Notes: a model not told the origin generated them from the sequence alone. A stretch of DNA of 64,000 nt from Miscanthus floridulus (GCF_019320115.1 NC_089583.1:82725928-82789927), one strand, 5' to 3'. Counted from the first letter of the stretch, positions 20,483-33,560 are shown. A program made the numbers and translations.

Positions 20483-21283
20483 TCAACACATATTTGAGAA
20501 GTCAAGTATGTTCAATTCATTCCTTAGCTTGCAAAACCTCTTCTCATCAAGTGGCTTGGTGAATATATCAGCAAGTTGATCATCGGTGCCCACACTTTCA
20601 ATGCAAATATCCCCTTTTTGTTGATGATCTCTTATGAAATAGTGTTAGACATCTATATGCTTTGTTCTTGAATGTTGAACCAGGTTGTTGGTGAGCTTCA
20701 CGGCACTCTCATTGTCACATAGCAATGGCACTTATTTGAATTTGATTCTAAAATCACTCAAAGTAGCCTTCATCCAAAGTAATTGAGCACAACAACTACC
20801 GGCCGAAATGTACTCCGCTTTGGTGGTTGAAAGTTCTATATTCTTTTGCTTCTTTGATGACTAAGACACAAGTGATCTTCCCAATAGTTGACATGTGCCC
20901 GATGTGCTCTTTCTCTCAACTTTGCATCCCGCATAATCGGAGTTCAAATATCCAATCAACTCAAATCTAGCTCCTTTGGGATACCACAATACAACATTTT
21001 GTGTATGCTTTAAGTACCTCAATATTCTCTTTGTTGCTTTTGAATGATTCTCTCTAGGTGAGGCTTGAGGCTTGAAATCTAGCACATATGCATACACTAA
21101 ATATCACATTCGGCCTTGATACCGTCACATAGAGTAGGCTTTCAATCATAGACCGATACATCTTTTGATCCACCATGTTGCCACTAGCATCACTATCCAA
21201 GTTTCTATTTGTCCCCATTGGTGTACTAATAGTTTTGCTCTCATCTATGCCAAACTTCTTGAGCATGTCTTTGATGTACTTGT
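20483..21283 (-). pseudogene. Copia reverse transcriptase C-terminal part and RNase H
   Basis: Reading from the Gypsy A junction: KYIKDMLKKFGIDESKTI, TPMGTN, YRSMIESLLYVTVSRPN and then RNase H with SDYAGCKVERKSTSGTCQ, ELSTTKAEYI, CDNESAVKLTNN, RTKHIDV and the tail ADIFTKPLDEKRF before TGA at 20485-20483. The conserved RNase H acidic residues are present (SDYAG, AEY, DNESA). Several stops interrupt it, such as one near 20860 and another at about 20715. The upstream half of RT is at 34142-35293, separated by Gypsy A. Confidence 0.88.
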
Positions 21284-21758
21284 TGTGGGGTGTACGACCC
21301 CGGATACCCACGACAGACCACACGGGCTGCGCCCCTAGGGGTGGCCCAGCCCACAAGAAGAAGCCTTTGTGAGGCATGACTCTGCTCGGCGCCTTCCGCA
21401 AGACATCGGGAAGATGTCCTGAAGATAATATGAGATCTTTTAGGATATGTATGATCCCAAGATTCCTATAATCAGTTATTACTTTCCGGTTATCTCTTAG
21501 ATCTAACTGACATATAACCCTGCCTCCTGGACTATATAAGGCGGGCAGGGACCCCCTCTAAAATCATGGCATATCATACGATAGCTAATATAAACCAACA
21601 GACCACAGGAGTAAGGTATTACGTCATACTGATGGCCTGAACCTGTCTAACTCATGTGTCTCTGTTGCCTTCTTGTTCTTGATCTCACACTCCTCTACCG
21701 ATCAATCTACCTTCGTGGGATACCCCTCGGAAGAACTGCCGATGATATTCTGACGACA
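21284..21758 (+). repeat. Gypsy A 5' LTR and adjacent primer-binding site
   Basis: Starts TGTGGGGTGTACGACC, ends TCTGACGACA. A TATA box TATATAAG is at 21533-21540. Immediately after it lies GTTGGCGCGCAAGGTAGGGG, the primer-binding region typical of this Gypsy group. The LTR also reads as part of a chimeric minus frame from the Copia gene; that frame is not a gene. Confidence 0.9.
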
Positions 21759-23180
21759 GTTGGCGCGCAAGGTAGGGGTGTGCTGTGCTGTTTCCTTGTC
21801 GAACAAGATGGCTTTTTCCAGTAGGCTCTTCGTCCCTTCCACAGCCCGGCTAGATCTTCACGGTCGGATCTATCTCGTGGGTCATCAATGCTGATGGAGT
21901 CGAAGAGCTCCTCGAGCCAGAGCAGATCGTTTCTGCGCCGGCCACCCCTACACCTACAACTACAGATCCGATTTCAGAGGCGATTCTGAGGTCTCTTTCG
22001 GCAACAACTCGCCGTCCGCTTCGTCGCTACCGGAAGGAGGCCGATCAACAATGATGATCTGATTGAATCCATCGATCGGTTCGGACTGAAGCTCGCCGAT
22101 TATCTCTCTATCGCTGAATCGGCACTGGACACTATGGTTCAGCGTCGACCACCCTCCGATCCAGATCTATCGGAGGGTGCTTGGGAAACTACAAGGGCTA
22201 TGGCCCTACCCTTTGAATTCTCCAACACCACCGTCGCTTACTAGCATGCCCTAAGGGGCAAACTCATCGACCAGATCGCCGTCCAGCTCCCACCGGCTGT
22301 CAACATGCTACACTTATGCTGGAGCCCTGGGGCACACCTCCAGACCATCCCAGAAGAAACTCCAGGCTCCAAGTCTCAGTGCTCTACGGAGACCCTCGCT
22401 GAAAACCTTCTCCGATCAATTTCTCCTTCCACCCTTCTGGGGTGGCGTAATCTTCAACGTCATCATCGATAGCCCTCCTCGAAACGGCAAAACCGAGGAG
22501 GAGCGCGCAGCGGTGAGAAAATGAGGCAGCCATCGCAAGGGCCGAGGCTACTCGGAATAATCGGCTTGACTCTCAAGGAAGACCACTCCCGCTCTACCGC
22601 GACCTCAACAAAGAATTTCTCTGTGTCGATGGCCACGACGTCTTCAAGACTCTAAGCACCAATTTGGCAGTAGCCACCAATGAGCTCGCTCGTTTCCCTC
22701 AAATGCCCAAGCTCACCAAGATCGCCGCCATGCTTAAAGCGGCTCACTGTCAGGTCAATGAGATTTGTGAGGATCAGAGACCTTCGTGCTCTACGAGCAT
22801 GATTCACCGATTAGCTGTGCCAAGGTCCAATTGCCGCCCAAATCAAAACCATTTCGCCAACCAGTCGTTACCTCTCCAAGGGGGACCCAGGGGGCATCAG
22901 CGCCGAACACCATCGCCAACACGACCAGGAGGTCGAATAGGATGCTAGAGTACATCTTAGCAACCTCTAGGATGCGCGGTGGTGTATCGAGCACCGTCGC
23001 TTTGGTCACCATGAAGACGAAGTACATCACCTGCTAGGATTACAAAAGGGAGTACAGCAACCCGGATTCAGCCCTCGAGCCTATCCCCAACCAAAATGCC
23101 ATAGATTACAGTGTTGACAATCCTAGGGGACTTCCGGCTTTCACATGGGCACTCCGAATGCTTCGATGGCCCCAGTAGTT
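21759..23180 (+). pseudogene. Gypsy A gag N-terminal region, heavily degraded
   Basis: The untranslated leader and gag start lie here, but stops in all three frames break the coding sequence. Recognisable pieces include a leader with repeated acidic/proline stretches and AVATNELARFPQMPKLTKIA near 22664. The conserved gag domain follows downstream. The start codon cannot be fixed. Confidence 0.55.
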
Positions 23181-24290
23181 TTAAAATCACCAGGGTTGAG
23201 CCCTACATAGGAAGAATGAACCCAACTCAGTGGCTGTAGGCTTATGCCACTGTCCGTTCGTGCCGTGGGAGGAGACACCAGCATTATGACAAATTATCTC
23301 CCCATCATGCTCATGCCACCCGCCATGAGCTAGTTCACCAGCCTTGCACCGGACTCCATCGGCTCGTGGGAAGAGTTGAAGAAAGTCTTCACCGACAACT
23401 ATATGGCCACTGTGTACTCGACCCGGCACAAAGCATGATCTCAGCCGCATCAACCAGAAGCCATCCAAGCTCCTCCATAGCTACATTCCGACATTTCTTC
23501 GAGTAGAGGAACTCTATCCCCAACATCATGGAAGCTGAAGTCATCACCGCCTTTATCCGAGGACTCCACCATCGCGAGCTTCGCTCCAAATTCAACCATA
23601 AGCCGTCGACCGGTATCGGCGAAATGATAACTACCGCCAACCAGTACACCGATGTAGAGGAAGCCGAGGTGCACTTCAACGAGGATGCAGGCACTCCGCG
23701 ACCACCTCACTGATACGACGATCGCCCCGACGACCGACGTCACAATGACCGCCGTCCCGACGACCGCAGCTATCATCGCGATAGCGGTCGTGATCGAACA
23801 GGAGGACACAGGCCTGGCCAAAATCACCACCGCTGGCTAGAACACATCTTCACCACCGTTAGTCAACCTCACGCCAAGCGTAACTACGACGAGCAGTACC
23901 AAAAGATACTTGACAGCCCGTGCCCTCTTCACAAGAACGCCAAACACAAGATGAAGGACTGCATTGGTCTAGCCAGGGAGTTCCTAGGACAATAGGCTCG
24001 ACAACGATGCCAATAATGGAATAGGAGGTCGCCGACCAGCCTAGGAACAACAACAACGCCTTTCAGGACCACTGATAAGGTGGTCACCACCATCTTCGGG
24101 GGCCTCGTCTCCACTAAGAGTCGAAGGGAACTGGAAGCTTGCCGCTCGATGAGTGCTCGTCGTCGCTTCAAAAGAAACTACCACCGACCCCAGCTATCGC
24201 CCATGGTCCGAGATCCCCATCACCTTCAGTAGGGCCGACTAGTGGGTAGATATACCATATATAGGGCGTTTCCCCCTCGTCCTCAATGCA
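23181..24290 (+). pseudogene. Gypsy A gag conserved domain and tail
   Basis: Pieces in alternating frames give MNPTQWL at 23217, TNYLPIMLMPPAM, then SWEELKKVFTDNYMATVYST (about 23350-23415) and a segment with IMEAEVITAFIRGLHH. This is the retrotransposon gag signature. A basic, aspartate/arginine-rich tail follows (about 23720-23830), as usual for nucleocapsid regions, but a clean CCHC knuckle is not visible. At least four stops or frameshifts break it, for example a TAG directly after TQWL. Confidence 0.75.
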
Positions 24291-27200
24291 ACCGTCCTAG
24301 AAGGTGTTATTTAGAAAAGTCCTTGTTGATGGTGGCAGTGCTTTGAACCTACTCTTCGCCGGAGCCCTAAGGGAGTTGGGCCTCACTGATATCAGATATC
24401 ACACCCTCATACTCCTCCTTCTAGGGTGTGGTACCAAGAAAGGCATCTAGGCCACTTGGAGAAATCACCCTACCAGTACAGTTCAGCATGGCAAGCAACT
24501 ACCGCATCGAGCATATCAACTTCTACGTCGCTGACTTTGACACCGCCTACCATGCCATACTTGGCCGGCCAGCTCTGGCCAAATTCATGGTCGTACCGCA
24601 CTACGCGTATCTAGTGTTGAAGATGCCTTCACCTGTAGGAGTCCTGGCTCTGTGGGCCAACCTTTTCATCGCCTACGCCTACGAGACAAAGAGTCTCGCT
24701 CTCACCGAAGCCACCGACCTCTCCATCCAGATGGCAAGCGTGGTCATTGAAGCCAAGATAGTACTCGCTGATGACATGGAGATTCCAGAGCTAGAGCTTC
24801 CCCACGGCCTCTGCCAAGTCCAAGGAAATCAAGGAGGTCGGCCTCAGGCCTCAATGACGCCTCCAAGACCATGAAGATTGGGGCCCACCTTGACCCTAAA
24901 TAGGAAAGCACGCTCGTCTCCTTCCTACGTGCCAACACTGATGTGTTTGCTTGGAAACCTAGTAGACTGCCAGGGGGTACCACAGGAGAAGATCGAGCAC
25001 TCATTGAATGTCTCACCGACTGCCAAACCGATCAAGCAAAAACTCCACCAATTCGCGCAAGACAAGGAGGCTATTAGGGTAGAAATAAAATGTCTCTTAG
25101 CTACCAGGTTTATAAAAGAAGTGTATCATCTAGATTGGTTAGCATACCCTGTTCTTGTTCAAAAAAAGAATAAAGAATGGAGAATGTGCATTGATTATAC
25201 TGATCTTAACAAACACTGCCCTAAAGACCCCTTCGGCTTACCTTGGATAGACTAGGTTGTAGACTCTATCGCCGGCTATGAAATACTCTCTTTCCTTGAC
25301 TGTTACTCTGGCTATCATCAGATCTCCCTCAAGGATGAAGACCAGATAAAGACATCGTTCATTACACCTTTCGGTGCATACTGCTACAAAACTATGTCCT
25401 TCGAACTCAAGAACGCTGGGGCTACCTATCAAAGGGCCATTCAGATGTGCCTCGACCAGCAGATCGGCCACAATGTCGAAGCCTACATCGATGATGTGGT
25501 CGTTAAAACCAAGATAGCCAACAACCTTATCGCCTGACCTTGAAGAAACTTTCACCAATTTGAACAAGTACTGATGGAAGTTGAACCCTTCAAACTGCAT
25601 CTTTGGAGTTCCATCCGGTATACTACTGGGCTACATCGTCAGTGCTCGAGGCATCGAGCCTAATCCAGACAAGGTCTCCGCCATCACCAATATGAAATGG
25701 TCAATATGTGTCAAGGATATACAAAAGCTTACATGTTATATGGCTGCTTTAAGCCACTTCATATCACGCCTCGGCGAAAAAGGGCTACCCTTCTTCAAGC
25801 TCCTCAAGGCCTCCGAGCACTTTTCCTAGTCAGAGGAGGCAGACTCAGCTTTTGAGTAGCTCAAGTTGTTTTTGACAAAGCCGTCGATCATGACAGCGCC
25901 AAGGCCAGATGAGACTCTGCTCATATACATCGCCGCCACTTCTCACATCATGAGTACAACTATCGTCGTCGAACACGAGGAAGCTAGGCATGCTTACAGG
26001 GTGCAATGTCCAGTCTACTTTATTAGTGAAGTACTTAATGAGCCAAAAACTCGTTATCCTCAGGTACAAAAGTTGTTATATGCAATTCTGATTACGTCGC
26101 GCAAGCTCCGGCATTACTTTGAATACTACAAGATCACTGTGGTCACTGAGTTCCCCCTGGGGGACATTCTTCACAACAAAGAAGCCAATGGCCGCATCAT
26201 TAAATGGGTTGTTGAGCTCTGCACCTATTCCATTGAATTCAGAAGCAGACCTATCATTAAGTCACAGGTGCTCACTAACTTTGTCGCTAAATGGACCGAG
26301 ATCCAAGAGCCCATCGTCGCTGCTTGCCCCAAGCACTGGGTGATGTACTTTGATGGCGCCCTTAACATCAACGGTGCTGGTGTGGGCATTCTATTCATTA
26401 CGCTGACCAAGGATAAGCTACGTTATGTTCTTCGGATACACTTCCTGGCCTCCAACAACGACGCAGAATAGGAAGCATTGTCTCCATGGTCTTCGTATAG
26501 CCGTCGCGCTCGGCGTCAAACACCTCATGGTGTACTGGAGACTCCGCACTAGTTATCAACTAGCTCAACAAAGACTGGTCCTATTCTAGCGAGAAGATGC
26601 ATGCTTACTGCGCTGAAATCAGGAAGCTTGAAGGAAAATTCTATGGCATCGAGTATCACCACATGGTACGTGACCAAAATCAACTTGTCGACCAACTATC
26701 CAAGCTCGGTTCTTCTCGCGCCACGATTCCGCTGGGGGTTTTTGTTTAGGATCTCCTAGCGCCATCCATCAAAGAAGATAAGGACATTGAAGAAGTTCCC
26801 CCTGCCGAGCAGTTGGTACTTATGGTACCTTCACCGGTCACCGATTGGAGGGATCAATTCATCAAGTACCTCACCAGCGTCGATGGTACCCGTAGACAAG
26901 ACTAAAACTAAACGCCTGGTTCATCGGAAGCAAGCTTTACGTGTTGGTGGACTGGTAGCTTGATGAGGAAAAGTGCGAAGGAAGGGATACTACAGAAATG
27001 CATCACCCAAGAGGAGGGAGTGAAGTTGCTTCTTAAAAGTCACTCTGGTTCCTACGGCAACCATGCGGCCTCGAGAACATTGGTCAGCAAGGCTTTCTGA
27101 GCCTAGTTTTTATTAGCCCACAGCCATCACTAATGTAGAAGATCTCATCCGACGATGTGAAGGATGCCAATTATTCGCTAAGCAAATACACATGTTCGCG

Positions 27201-28091
27201 CAAGAGTTGCAAACCATCCCAGCTTCCTGGCCATTTGCATGCTGGGGACTAGACATGATCGGTCCTTTCAAGCCAGCGCTAGGTGGTTTTCGGTATGTGT
27301 ATGTCGCCATTGACAAGTTCTCCAAGTGGATTGAATATAAACCGCTCGTCTCGGCTACGGCAAAGAAGGCAGTTGAGCTCTTTGAAGATATCATCCATAG
27401 ATTTGGTCTACCAAACAGCATCATCACCGATCTTGGAGCTACGTTCACTAGTCATCACTTCTGGGACTTCTATGAAGACCGTTGCATCTCCGTCAAATAT
27501 GTTTCTGTTGCCCATCCAAGAGCCAACGGTCAAGTCGAATGGGCGAACGGTATGATCCTTGATGCCTTGAAAAAATGACTGTATCAGAAAGAAGAAAAAC
27601 ACCCGGGCAAATGGCTCAAGGAGCTTCCAAATGTAGTCTAGGGACTACGTACTCAAGCTAGTCACAGCACCGGCATGACTCCATACTTTTTGGTCTACGG
27701 CTCAGAAGCCGTACTACCAGCGGATGTTACTTTCCAAGCACCTAGAGTGGAAAACTATGACAAAGAGCAAGCTAAGGTTGTCCGGTCTAAGGACGTCGAG
27801 CGAGCCAAGGAAGAGCATCTAGTCACCTGTGTCCATACAGCTAAGTATCTAGAAGTCTTGCGGAGGTACTACTATCAAAATGTCAAAGGTCGTTCATTTA
27901 CTGTTGGTGATCTTGTCCTCCATAGAAAACAAAAGACTGACAGTTTGCACAAAGCTCTCTTCCCCCTGGGAAGGGCCTTATATCAGTCAAAGAGATTACC
28001 CTACCAGATTCTTATTGCTTACGTGACTTAGAAGGAGTTGATGTTCCCAACTCAGTGGCACATCGAACACCTTATACGTTTCTATCCTTGA
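24291..28091 (+). pseudogene. Gypsy A pol: protease, RT, two RNase H regions, integrase
   Basis: Protease: VLVDGGSALN near 24320, catalytic D at 24328-24330. RT: FIKEVYHLDWLAYPVLV, WRMCIDYTDLNKHCPKDPF and the active-site YIDD at 25484-25495. The first RNase H-like region lies around 25866-26200 (TLLIYIAATSH, YFISEVL), and the second starts at YFDGALNINGAGVGILF near 26346. Integrase: zinc-finger CEGCQ, LDMIGPF and ITDLGATF aspartates, and the NGQVEWANG glutamate, about 27145-27560. It ends HLIRFYP with TGA at 28089-28091. Many in-frame stops occur, such as TAG near 25253 and 25828 and TAG near 26470, so this copy is dead. Confidence 0.92.
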
Positions 28092-28229
28092 AACACTGCA
28101 GATATGTACTCTACAAATTCATATTCAGTAATATTTTTTGTCTCCATAACTTGTCTCCGTTTTCTCTCTATTGTGGATTAACAACCACTTATGGTCGCCG
28201 AGATATATACTACTTCATAACGAACTCCA

Positions 28230-28605
28230 GTACGAAATCGCCGAACATGTTTTCTCCAAATCGCCGAGCACGTTTTCTCCAAATCGCCGAACACTGATTT
28301 CTCCAAATCGCCGAACGATTTCTCCAAAACGCCGAACATGGTTTCTCCAAATCGCCGAAAACTGGTTTCTCAATCCCAAATGTTCTCCAAATCACCGAAC
28401 GATTTCTCCAAAACGCCGAACACGTTTTCTCCAAATCGCCGAAAACGGTTTCTCCAAATCGCCGAAAACGGTTTCTCCAAATCGCCAAAAACGATTTCTC
28501 CAAATCACCGAACGATTTCTCCAAATCACCGACCACGATTTCTCCAAATCACCAAACTCAATTTCTCCAAATCATAGAACATGTTTTCCATATAGCGAAA
28601 ACATT
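28230..28605 (+). repeat. Minisatellite of about 22 bp units behind Gypsy A pol
   Basis: About 17 units of TTTCTCCAAATCGCCGAACACG type, 21-23 bp, with variants (AAACGCCGAA, AATCACCGAA, GAAAACGG). Because no unit contains a stop in most frames, long open frames appear on both strands (28171-28611 plus, 28210-28536 minus); these are products of the repeat. Tandem arrays in the 3' region are known from Tat-lineage Gypsy elements. Confidence 0.92.
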
Positions 28606-28683
28606 TCTTGATTGGAAAGAAACATTTTTTTCTTCTCTTTTCTGTTCTCTTCGAGACGACCCAGTCTCCGACTTCTACCTGCA

Positions 28684-29080
28684 CGTGCTACGGGCTTTGT
28701 GCTCTGTGTTATAGGGTGGTCGGCTGCTGGTCCTTTGGTCACACCTATTTTTTCTACATGTCTACAGGCTTCGAGCTCAACGTTATGGATGATGGGTCAG
28801 CCAAGGCTGAGAGTTCAACATAGAATACATTGCTTGGGCGCCGTTTGTTTTGCCTTTATCTCCAAGTCCGTATAACAGCTGCAGACCCAAACACGTTCAG
28901 CGCTATTTTTTATGGAAAAGACTCAGCCACCAATTTTTCCCTACACATGCCATGGGCTTTGCGCTCTACGTCATGGGTGGTCGGCTGTGGTTCCTGGGTC
29001 ATGTCTGTTACTCCTACATGTGCACGGGCTCTACGCTCGACGTTATGGACTATGGGCTAGCCAAGGCCATAGGAATCAGT
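28684..29080 (+). repeat. Diverged direct repeat of about 262 bp in Gypsy A
   Basis: GGGCTTTGTGCTCTGTGTTA at 28692 recurs as GGGCTTTGCGCTCTACGTCA at 28954. Both copies continue with GGTGGTCGGCTG, then TACATGTSYACRGGCT and ACGTTATGGAYDATGGG. Only two units are visible; the remainder of the stretch up to 29280 is non-coding. Confidence 0.8.
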
Positions 29081-29282
29081 AGCAGACCAACTGGTCGGAT
29101 GTTAATTGAACTACGCACAATTGCTTCAGATTTGAAACCTAGAAGATTATTTCGCCGAACTACAAGCAAACTGCATATATTACAAACACCTTATGACAAA
29201 TATTTGATAAGTACTTATTTCTTGTGCTATCGTGTTTTCTAATACACAGTCAAGGATTTACATATGGTTTTCTATAATCAGA

Positions 29283-32200
29283 TTAATGAGCTCTGCCATC
29301 GACATTCATCTCATCAAATAGGTCTATATCGCTGGCCAGCACTTTTGTTGCTTCCTCCACTTCATCCTCTAGCTGCTGGGTCTCCATGTCGCTTAGTCCT
29401 TTCGTGAAACCACCCTCTATGGATTGAAGGTTGGTGGTCGGATAATGTGACCGAACAATCGCAAGGACATGGGTAGCGATGGTAGTGATGGCATCGCGGT
29501 TGAAGGTTTTGAAGTTTTCCCATGCTGCCTTGCACCTCTGAATGACGGTGTCAGGGTGTTGCCGCCTACCATCATGCTGAGTGGTCGTCTTCAGGTCGAT
29601 GCAGTCAAGCACTGGTTTTATTGCGGCGACTACAATATCGAAGTTCTCCTTCTGGACTTTGGCCTCCTACACCAGCATGTCGAATTGTGCTTTGGCTTTA
29701 TGACGATAACCTATGAGAGTTACAATGATCTGTTATACGAGGAGCTACTACAAAAATGATACCGACCAGAAGCAATTCACCTTTAAGCTCCTCAGCAAGC
29801 TTGTCCGCCTGTTCTGTTTCCTTTGCCTTTTCCTAGTGAAGTTGATCGATGGTCTGGCACATCTGGCCGAGATTAGAATCTTGTTCTACAAGCATAGCAT
29901 TTGTTAACAGAACTGATGTTGTTCAGCAAAACTAAAGTACATTCGTTGATGTATCATACTTGCTTTCTGTTTGGATACATTGTTGAGTTGTTCACTTTTC
30001 TTCTCCAGCTACTCGGATGCACATTTTAGTTGGTCAAAGATAGCGGCCAGCGGTTCGGATTGGCTCCACACTTGCTCGGATGCAGCCGCCAGCTTCTCGG
30101 TAAGGACATCCCTTTGGTATTTCGGGTCCTGCGCGTTGGACTCCGCAAGGCCTCATTCGTGTTGGGCTCACTGGATATTCTTCTCTGAGAGGTTTCTCGC
30201 CTCCTTGAGTTTTTCGTTCTTCGCTGCAAGGGGCTCCATTCGCTTTATTAGCTGGCGCGCTGCTCGACAACTCAAGATATTTCCTACAACAAATATGATG
30301 ACACTATTGTTAGCCAATGCCAACAAACGACTAGCACTTTTCCTAGAAGAAGTATTCACCTTGATCTGTTTCATCACACCAGTAAGGGAAGTCTCTAGTC
30401 TCCTAAACTCCATGGTGGTGTCCTCCTCTTCAACAATTACTATTTCTTCACCGTGCTTTCGGAGGATCCGGACTGCTTGAGATCGAGGTTCGTCGTGTAT
30501 GATCTCCTCCACCTTGTCCTCTTCCATCGCAACTAGGGGACCACCTTGGGGCTCGGTGGTCGGATAGCAGTTCTGACCATGCCCTCTAGAGAATCTAGGA
30601 CTATCATCTATTCATTTGACTTCGAAAGCTTTTTCGCCCCCATTTTCTACCATCGCAGAAGGAGCTATCGTCGAGTCACTCACCAATTGTAGGCAGTCGT
30701 TCGCCACCAGGAAGTTCACCAGGGGCAGCAATTGGCTCCCCCGCGTGCTCCCAAGCACTCGGGGACTCTAGGATATGGTCTGCTGTCGTCTCCACCGCTC
30801 CAGGACAAGTTTTTGGTCACCGATCAGTCTGAGCGGGTGGGGCTAGATCTGTTGCTCGCCTAGCACTGTGTCAAATTAGTTATTCAGTAACAACATAAGT
30901 AAAGAAGATACAACAAATTAACTACAGCACAAGAGTACATACTGGTTTGGTCTGAAGGTTCAATTTCTTGAACCGACGGTGTCGACCAGAGCCTCCAGGC
31001 GCAGTAGCGGAATCAACTCCTATGCTCGGTGGGGGAATTCTTGGCTCCTCCTCGGTCGGTGTTGGTTCAGTCTGCTGCTCTGGGGTTGCTTTCGTTTGTT
31101 GCCCCAGGATCTCCGTTGCCCTGCACCGTGGGGATTTTTGACTGTCTGCTATGTAGTAATACCCTCCGCTCGATGCTCAGGGACTCTACTTGTCGGAGCC
31201 TCAAGGACTTCTTCGCCTACACCAATTTGTTGCTCCGTGCGTGGGTAGAGTGGAGGACCTTTTGTGCTCGAGGGAGGATTCATGAGAATTTCATCGTCGT
31301 TAGACTAATTGAACACCATGGTTCTTCAGTGTTTGATTGGTCTAGGTCAGTCATCCAAAGAGATCCCTCCTGGTTTGCGGGGAGCAGTCGCTGCTGTTTT
31401 CCTCTTCTTCTATGCCAACTCCTCTTTTGCTAGCCTCTTTCCCTTGTTTTTTGTAGGCAATGGGGGAGGACTCTCCGTCTGACCAGTGTCCATTCCTCTG
31501 AATTCTGATGAGACACCGACGGAGCTCTCCTCAATTTGAATAGGTCGACATGCATCCACTGATGGTGGCCAATCGTTTCTTGGTATGCCCGAAAAATACA
31601 CTACCCTATTCCTGCGAATGGATCTTCACATGAGTAGGATCAGTTTATTGCCCCGGTAGTATGAATAAAATTCTTGAAAACATAAAGTAAAGACATTCAC
31701 CTAAGGGGGCAGATTCTTGCAATTGAAGGGCTTTATGTACCCTGATAGCCTGAAGGAGGATAGCAGAGCGAACAGCTCGGCAGTTTGCTCTTCAACGTCG
31801 CTTCTAGGAAAGTATTTCAGGGCCTCTCTTGAGTGTCCATCGGTCTCCCCTTTGAATTCATAACCTAGGGTGTGCCCTCTCCTTATAGGGTTGTATACGA
31901 CGCACTATAAAACTCACCGCTACCAATCCACCATTAGGTCTTCACGCCCTTTATCAAGCCGAGGAGTTCATTCACTTGATCCATGTCATCCTTGCTCGGC
32001 AGCTCTGACCAACTCCTTTGGCTTTCTGGGATGTGGTCGGCATTACAACGCACTGCTGGGTGGCTTTGTCTCATGTAGAACCATCTGGTGTTCCACCCCT
32101 TCAGCGAAGTGTTCAGTAGGTATGGTAAGATATTCACTAGCCTTTCTATACCGAAGCTAGAGATACACCCCGCCGACCATCTTCGAACCAGCGCCGCCTC

Positions 32201-32622
32201 TCTTCTTCAGCCAGAATAGGTGACGGAATAGATTGAAGTGGGGTAGGATGTCAAGGTATGCCTCACAAATGTGAATGAAGATAGAAATGTGCAGAATGGT
32301 GTTGGGGTGCAGGTTGCACAGAGTAACCCCCTAGAGATCCAATAGATCCCTCAAAAATGGGTGCACAGGAAACCCTAACCCACGCCAGAAATAGTCTTTG
32401 AATACTATAGCTTCAGTCAGTATGAGGCGTGGGAAAGGACTCACCAAGAGTTGGCCGCCATCTGGCGGTCGTGCGGTCGGGGAGAACGCCGGCCTCCACC
32501 AATCAGTTCAGCTCAGCTTCTCCTATTCGTGATGGCACCCACTCCTCATCGCGTCGGGCCATGGCATCCACCTTCTTGGGGCTCGCCTTCTTCGGTTTTG
32601 TAGCTCCTCTCTTTGGCGCCAT
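29283..32622 (-). pseudogene. Antisense gene of Gypsy A, 'putative gypsy type transposon' domain
   Basis: On the strand opposite to pol, the start at 32622 reads MAPKRGATKPKKASPKKVD, a basic N-terminus, then MARRDEEWVPSRIGEAEL and, after a TGA and a frameshift, a conserved segment with LHPNTILHISIFIHICEAY and LPHFNLFRHLFWL (about 32320-32200), followed by a VGGVYL block. These are hallmarks of the domain annotated as putative gypsy type transposon (PF04195-like). The C-terminal part (29612-29283) reads as a helical, acidic tail (METQQLEDEVEEATKVLASD). Intron-like gaps and many stops separate the pieces. Such antisense genes are known in Tat-lineage elements; their function is not established. 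Confidence 0.72.
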
Positions 32623-33074
32623 CTCTCAGATCTATTTAGGGCTCAGCGGTGGAGGCAGCTGTGTTTTTGGATTTGGCGGTGCGAGATGTGAGGAAGATGA
32701 AGTGGAAACGGTGGGAACGAGGACTACAGCAGCACTGTTATATAGGGTCCATCCTAGCATTCTGCATTCAAGGGTTTTTTGGGAACCGTTCCCACAATCT
32801 GCGCCGCTGTGATTTCTCCGATGCGATAAATGGGCCGTTACCTGGGCTTCCGCGCAAACCGTAGCCCATAGCGCTCATTTATCATTGCCTTCAGTTGCTC
32901 CTTGTCGAAATATCGCTGACTTCTCCGCCATTTATTGAGGCTCAGTAACTGACACTTGTCCAGCTATTGCTCTAGGTTTTTTCCTCCACAGTTGGATTAC
33001 TTCGATAACTCCGCCTGTAGCTCGGGGACTGGTGGTCTTTTCCGTTGTTTTTTGGTTGCTTCTCTGTTTCTAAC

Positions 33075-33400
33075 CTTGGCACCACATGACTGCATCACCT
33101 ACTGTCAAGCTCAGGGACTAAGTGGGCATACTTCACCTTGCAGTGAATGTGATGTGTCTCTTTTTGGTAGCCACCCGAGGACTGGCTGCCTGCTCGACTG
33201 GTTTTCTACTTTTCATCTAGTTTCTGACCCTGGCACCACATGACTGCATCATCTGCTGTCAGGCTCGGGGACTAAGTGGGCACACTTCACTTCATGGTGA
33301 GTGTGCGGTGTTTTTTCTCGAAGACTACATGCCTATAGAGGAAGATTGACTCCTACAACTTTGTTCAGACTCTAAGTGGGCACACTTGGTTCACTGCGGA
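33075..33400 (+). repeat. Diverged tandem repeats near the Gypsy A 3' LTR
   Basis: ACCACATGACTGCATCACCT at 33081 recurs at 33235 (154 bp period), and both are followed by TGTCARGCTCRGGGACTAAG and GTGGGCAYACTTCAC. A third, weaker unit begins near 33366 (GACTCTAAGTGGGCACACTT). The stretch has no gene. Confidence 0.75.
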
Positions 33401-33460
33401 GAAATTTTCGATTCTGAACTTGAGCTCCTTACACCCTTATGGCAAGCCATACTTGGATCA

Positions 33461-33560
33461 CTCTGCTCGGTGGTAGTTCATGCTGCTCGGCGATAGGTCA
33501 TGCTGCTCGACAATGGTTCACATTGCTCAGCAATGGTTCATGCTACTCGGCAGTTTAGCA
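33461..33560 (+). repeat. Short minisatellite with TGCTCGGCRATGGTTCA units
   Basis: Four to five units of about 20 bp: CTGCTCGGTGGTAGTTCATG, CTGCTCGGCGATAGGTCATG, CTGCTCGACAATGGTTCACA, TTGCTCAGCAATGGTTCATG and CTACTCGGCAGTTTAGCATG. It lies about 100 bp upstream of the polypurine-like GCTCGGGGACTAGC and the 3' LTR. Confidence 0.8.

Noticed and set aside
21054..21401. Continuous 115-codon minus frame as a novel fusion protein
   Set aside because: It simply reads from the Gypsy A LTR into Copia RT across the insertion junction.
28230..28605. CRISPR-like array
   Set aside because: There are no unique spacers between repeats, units differ freely, and the context is a plant retrotransposon.
28171..28611. 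146-codon frame with SPNRRT repeats as a repeat protein
   Set aside because: Units are about 22 bp, not a multiple of three, so the frame shifts at each unit; it is a stop-free minisatellite.
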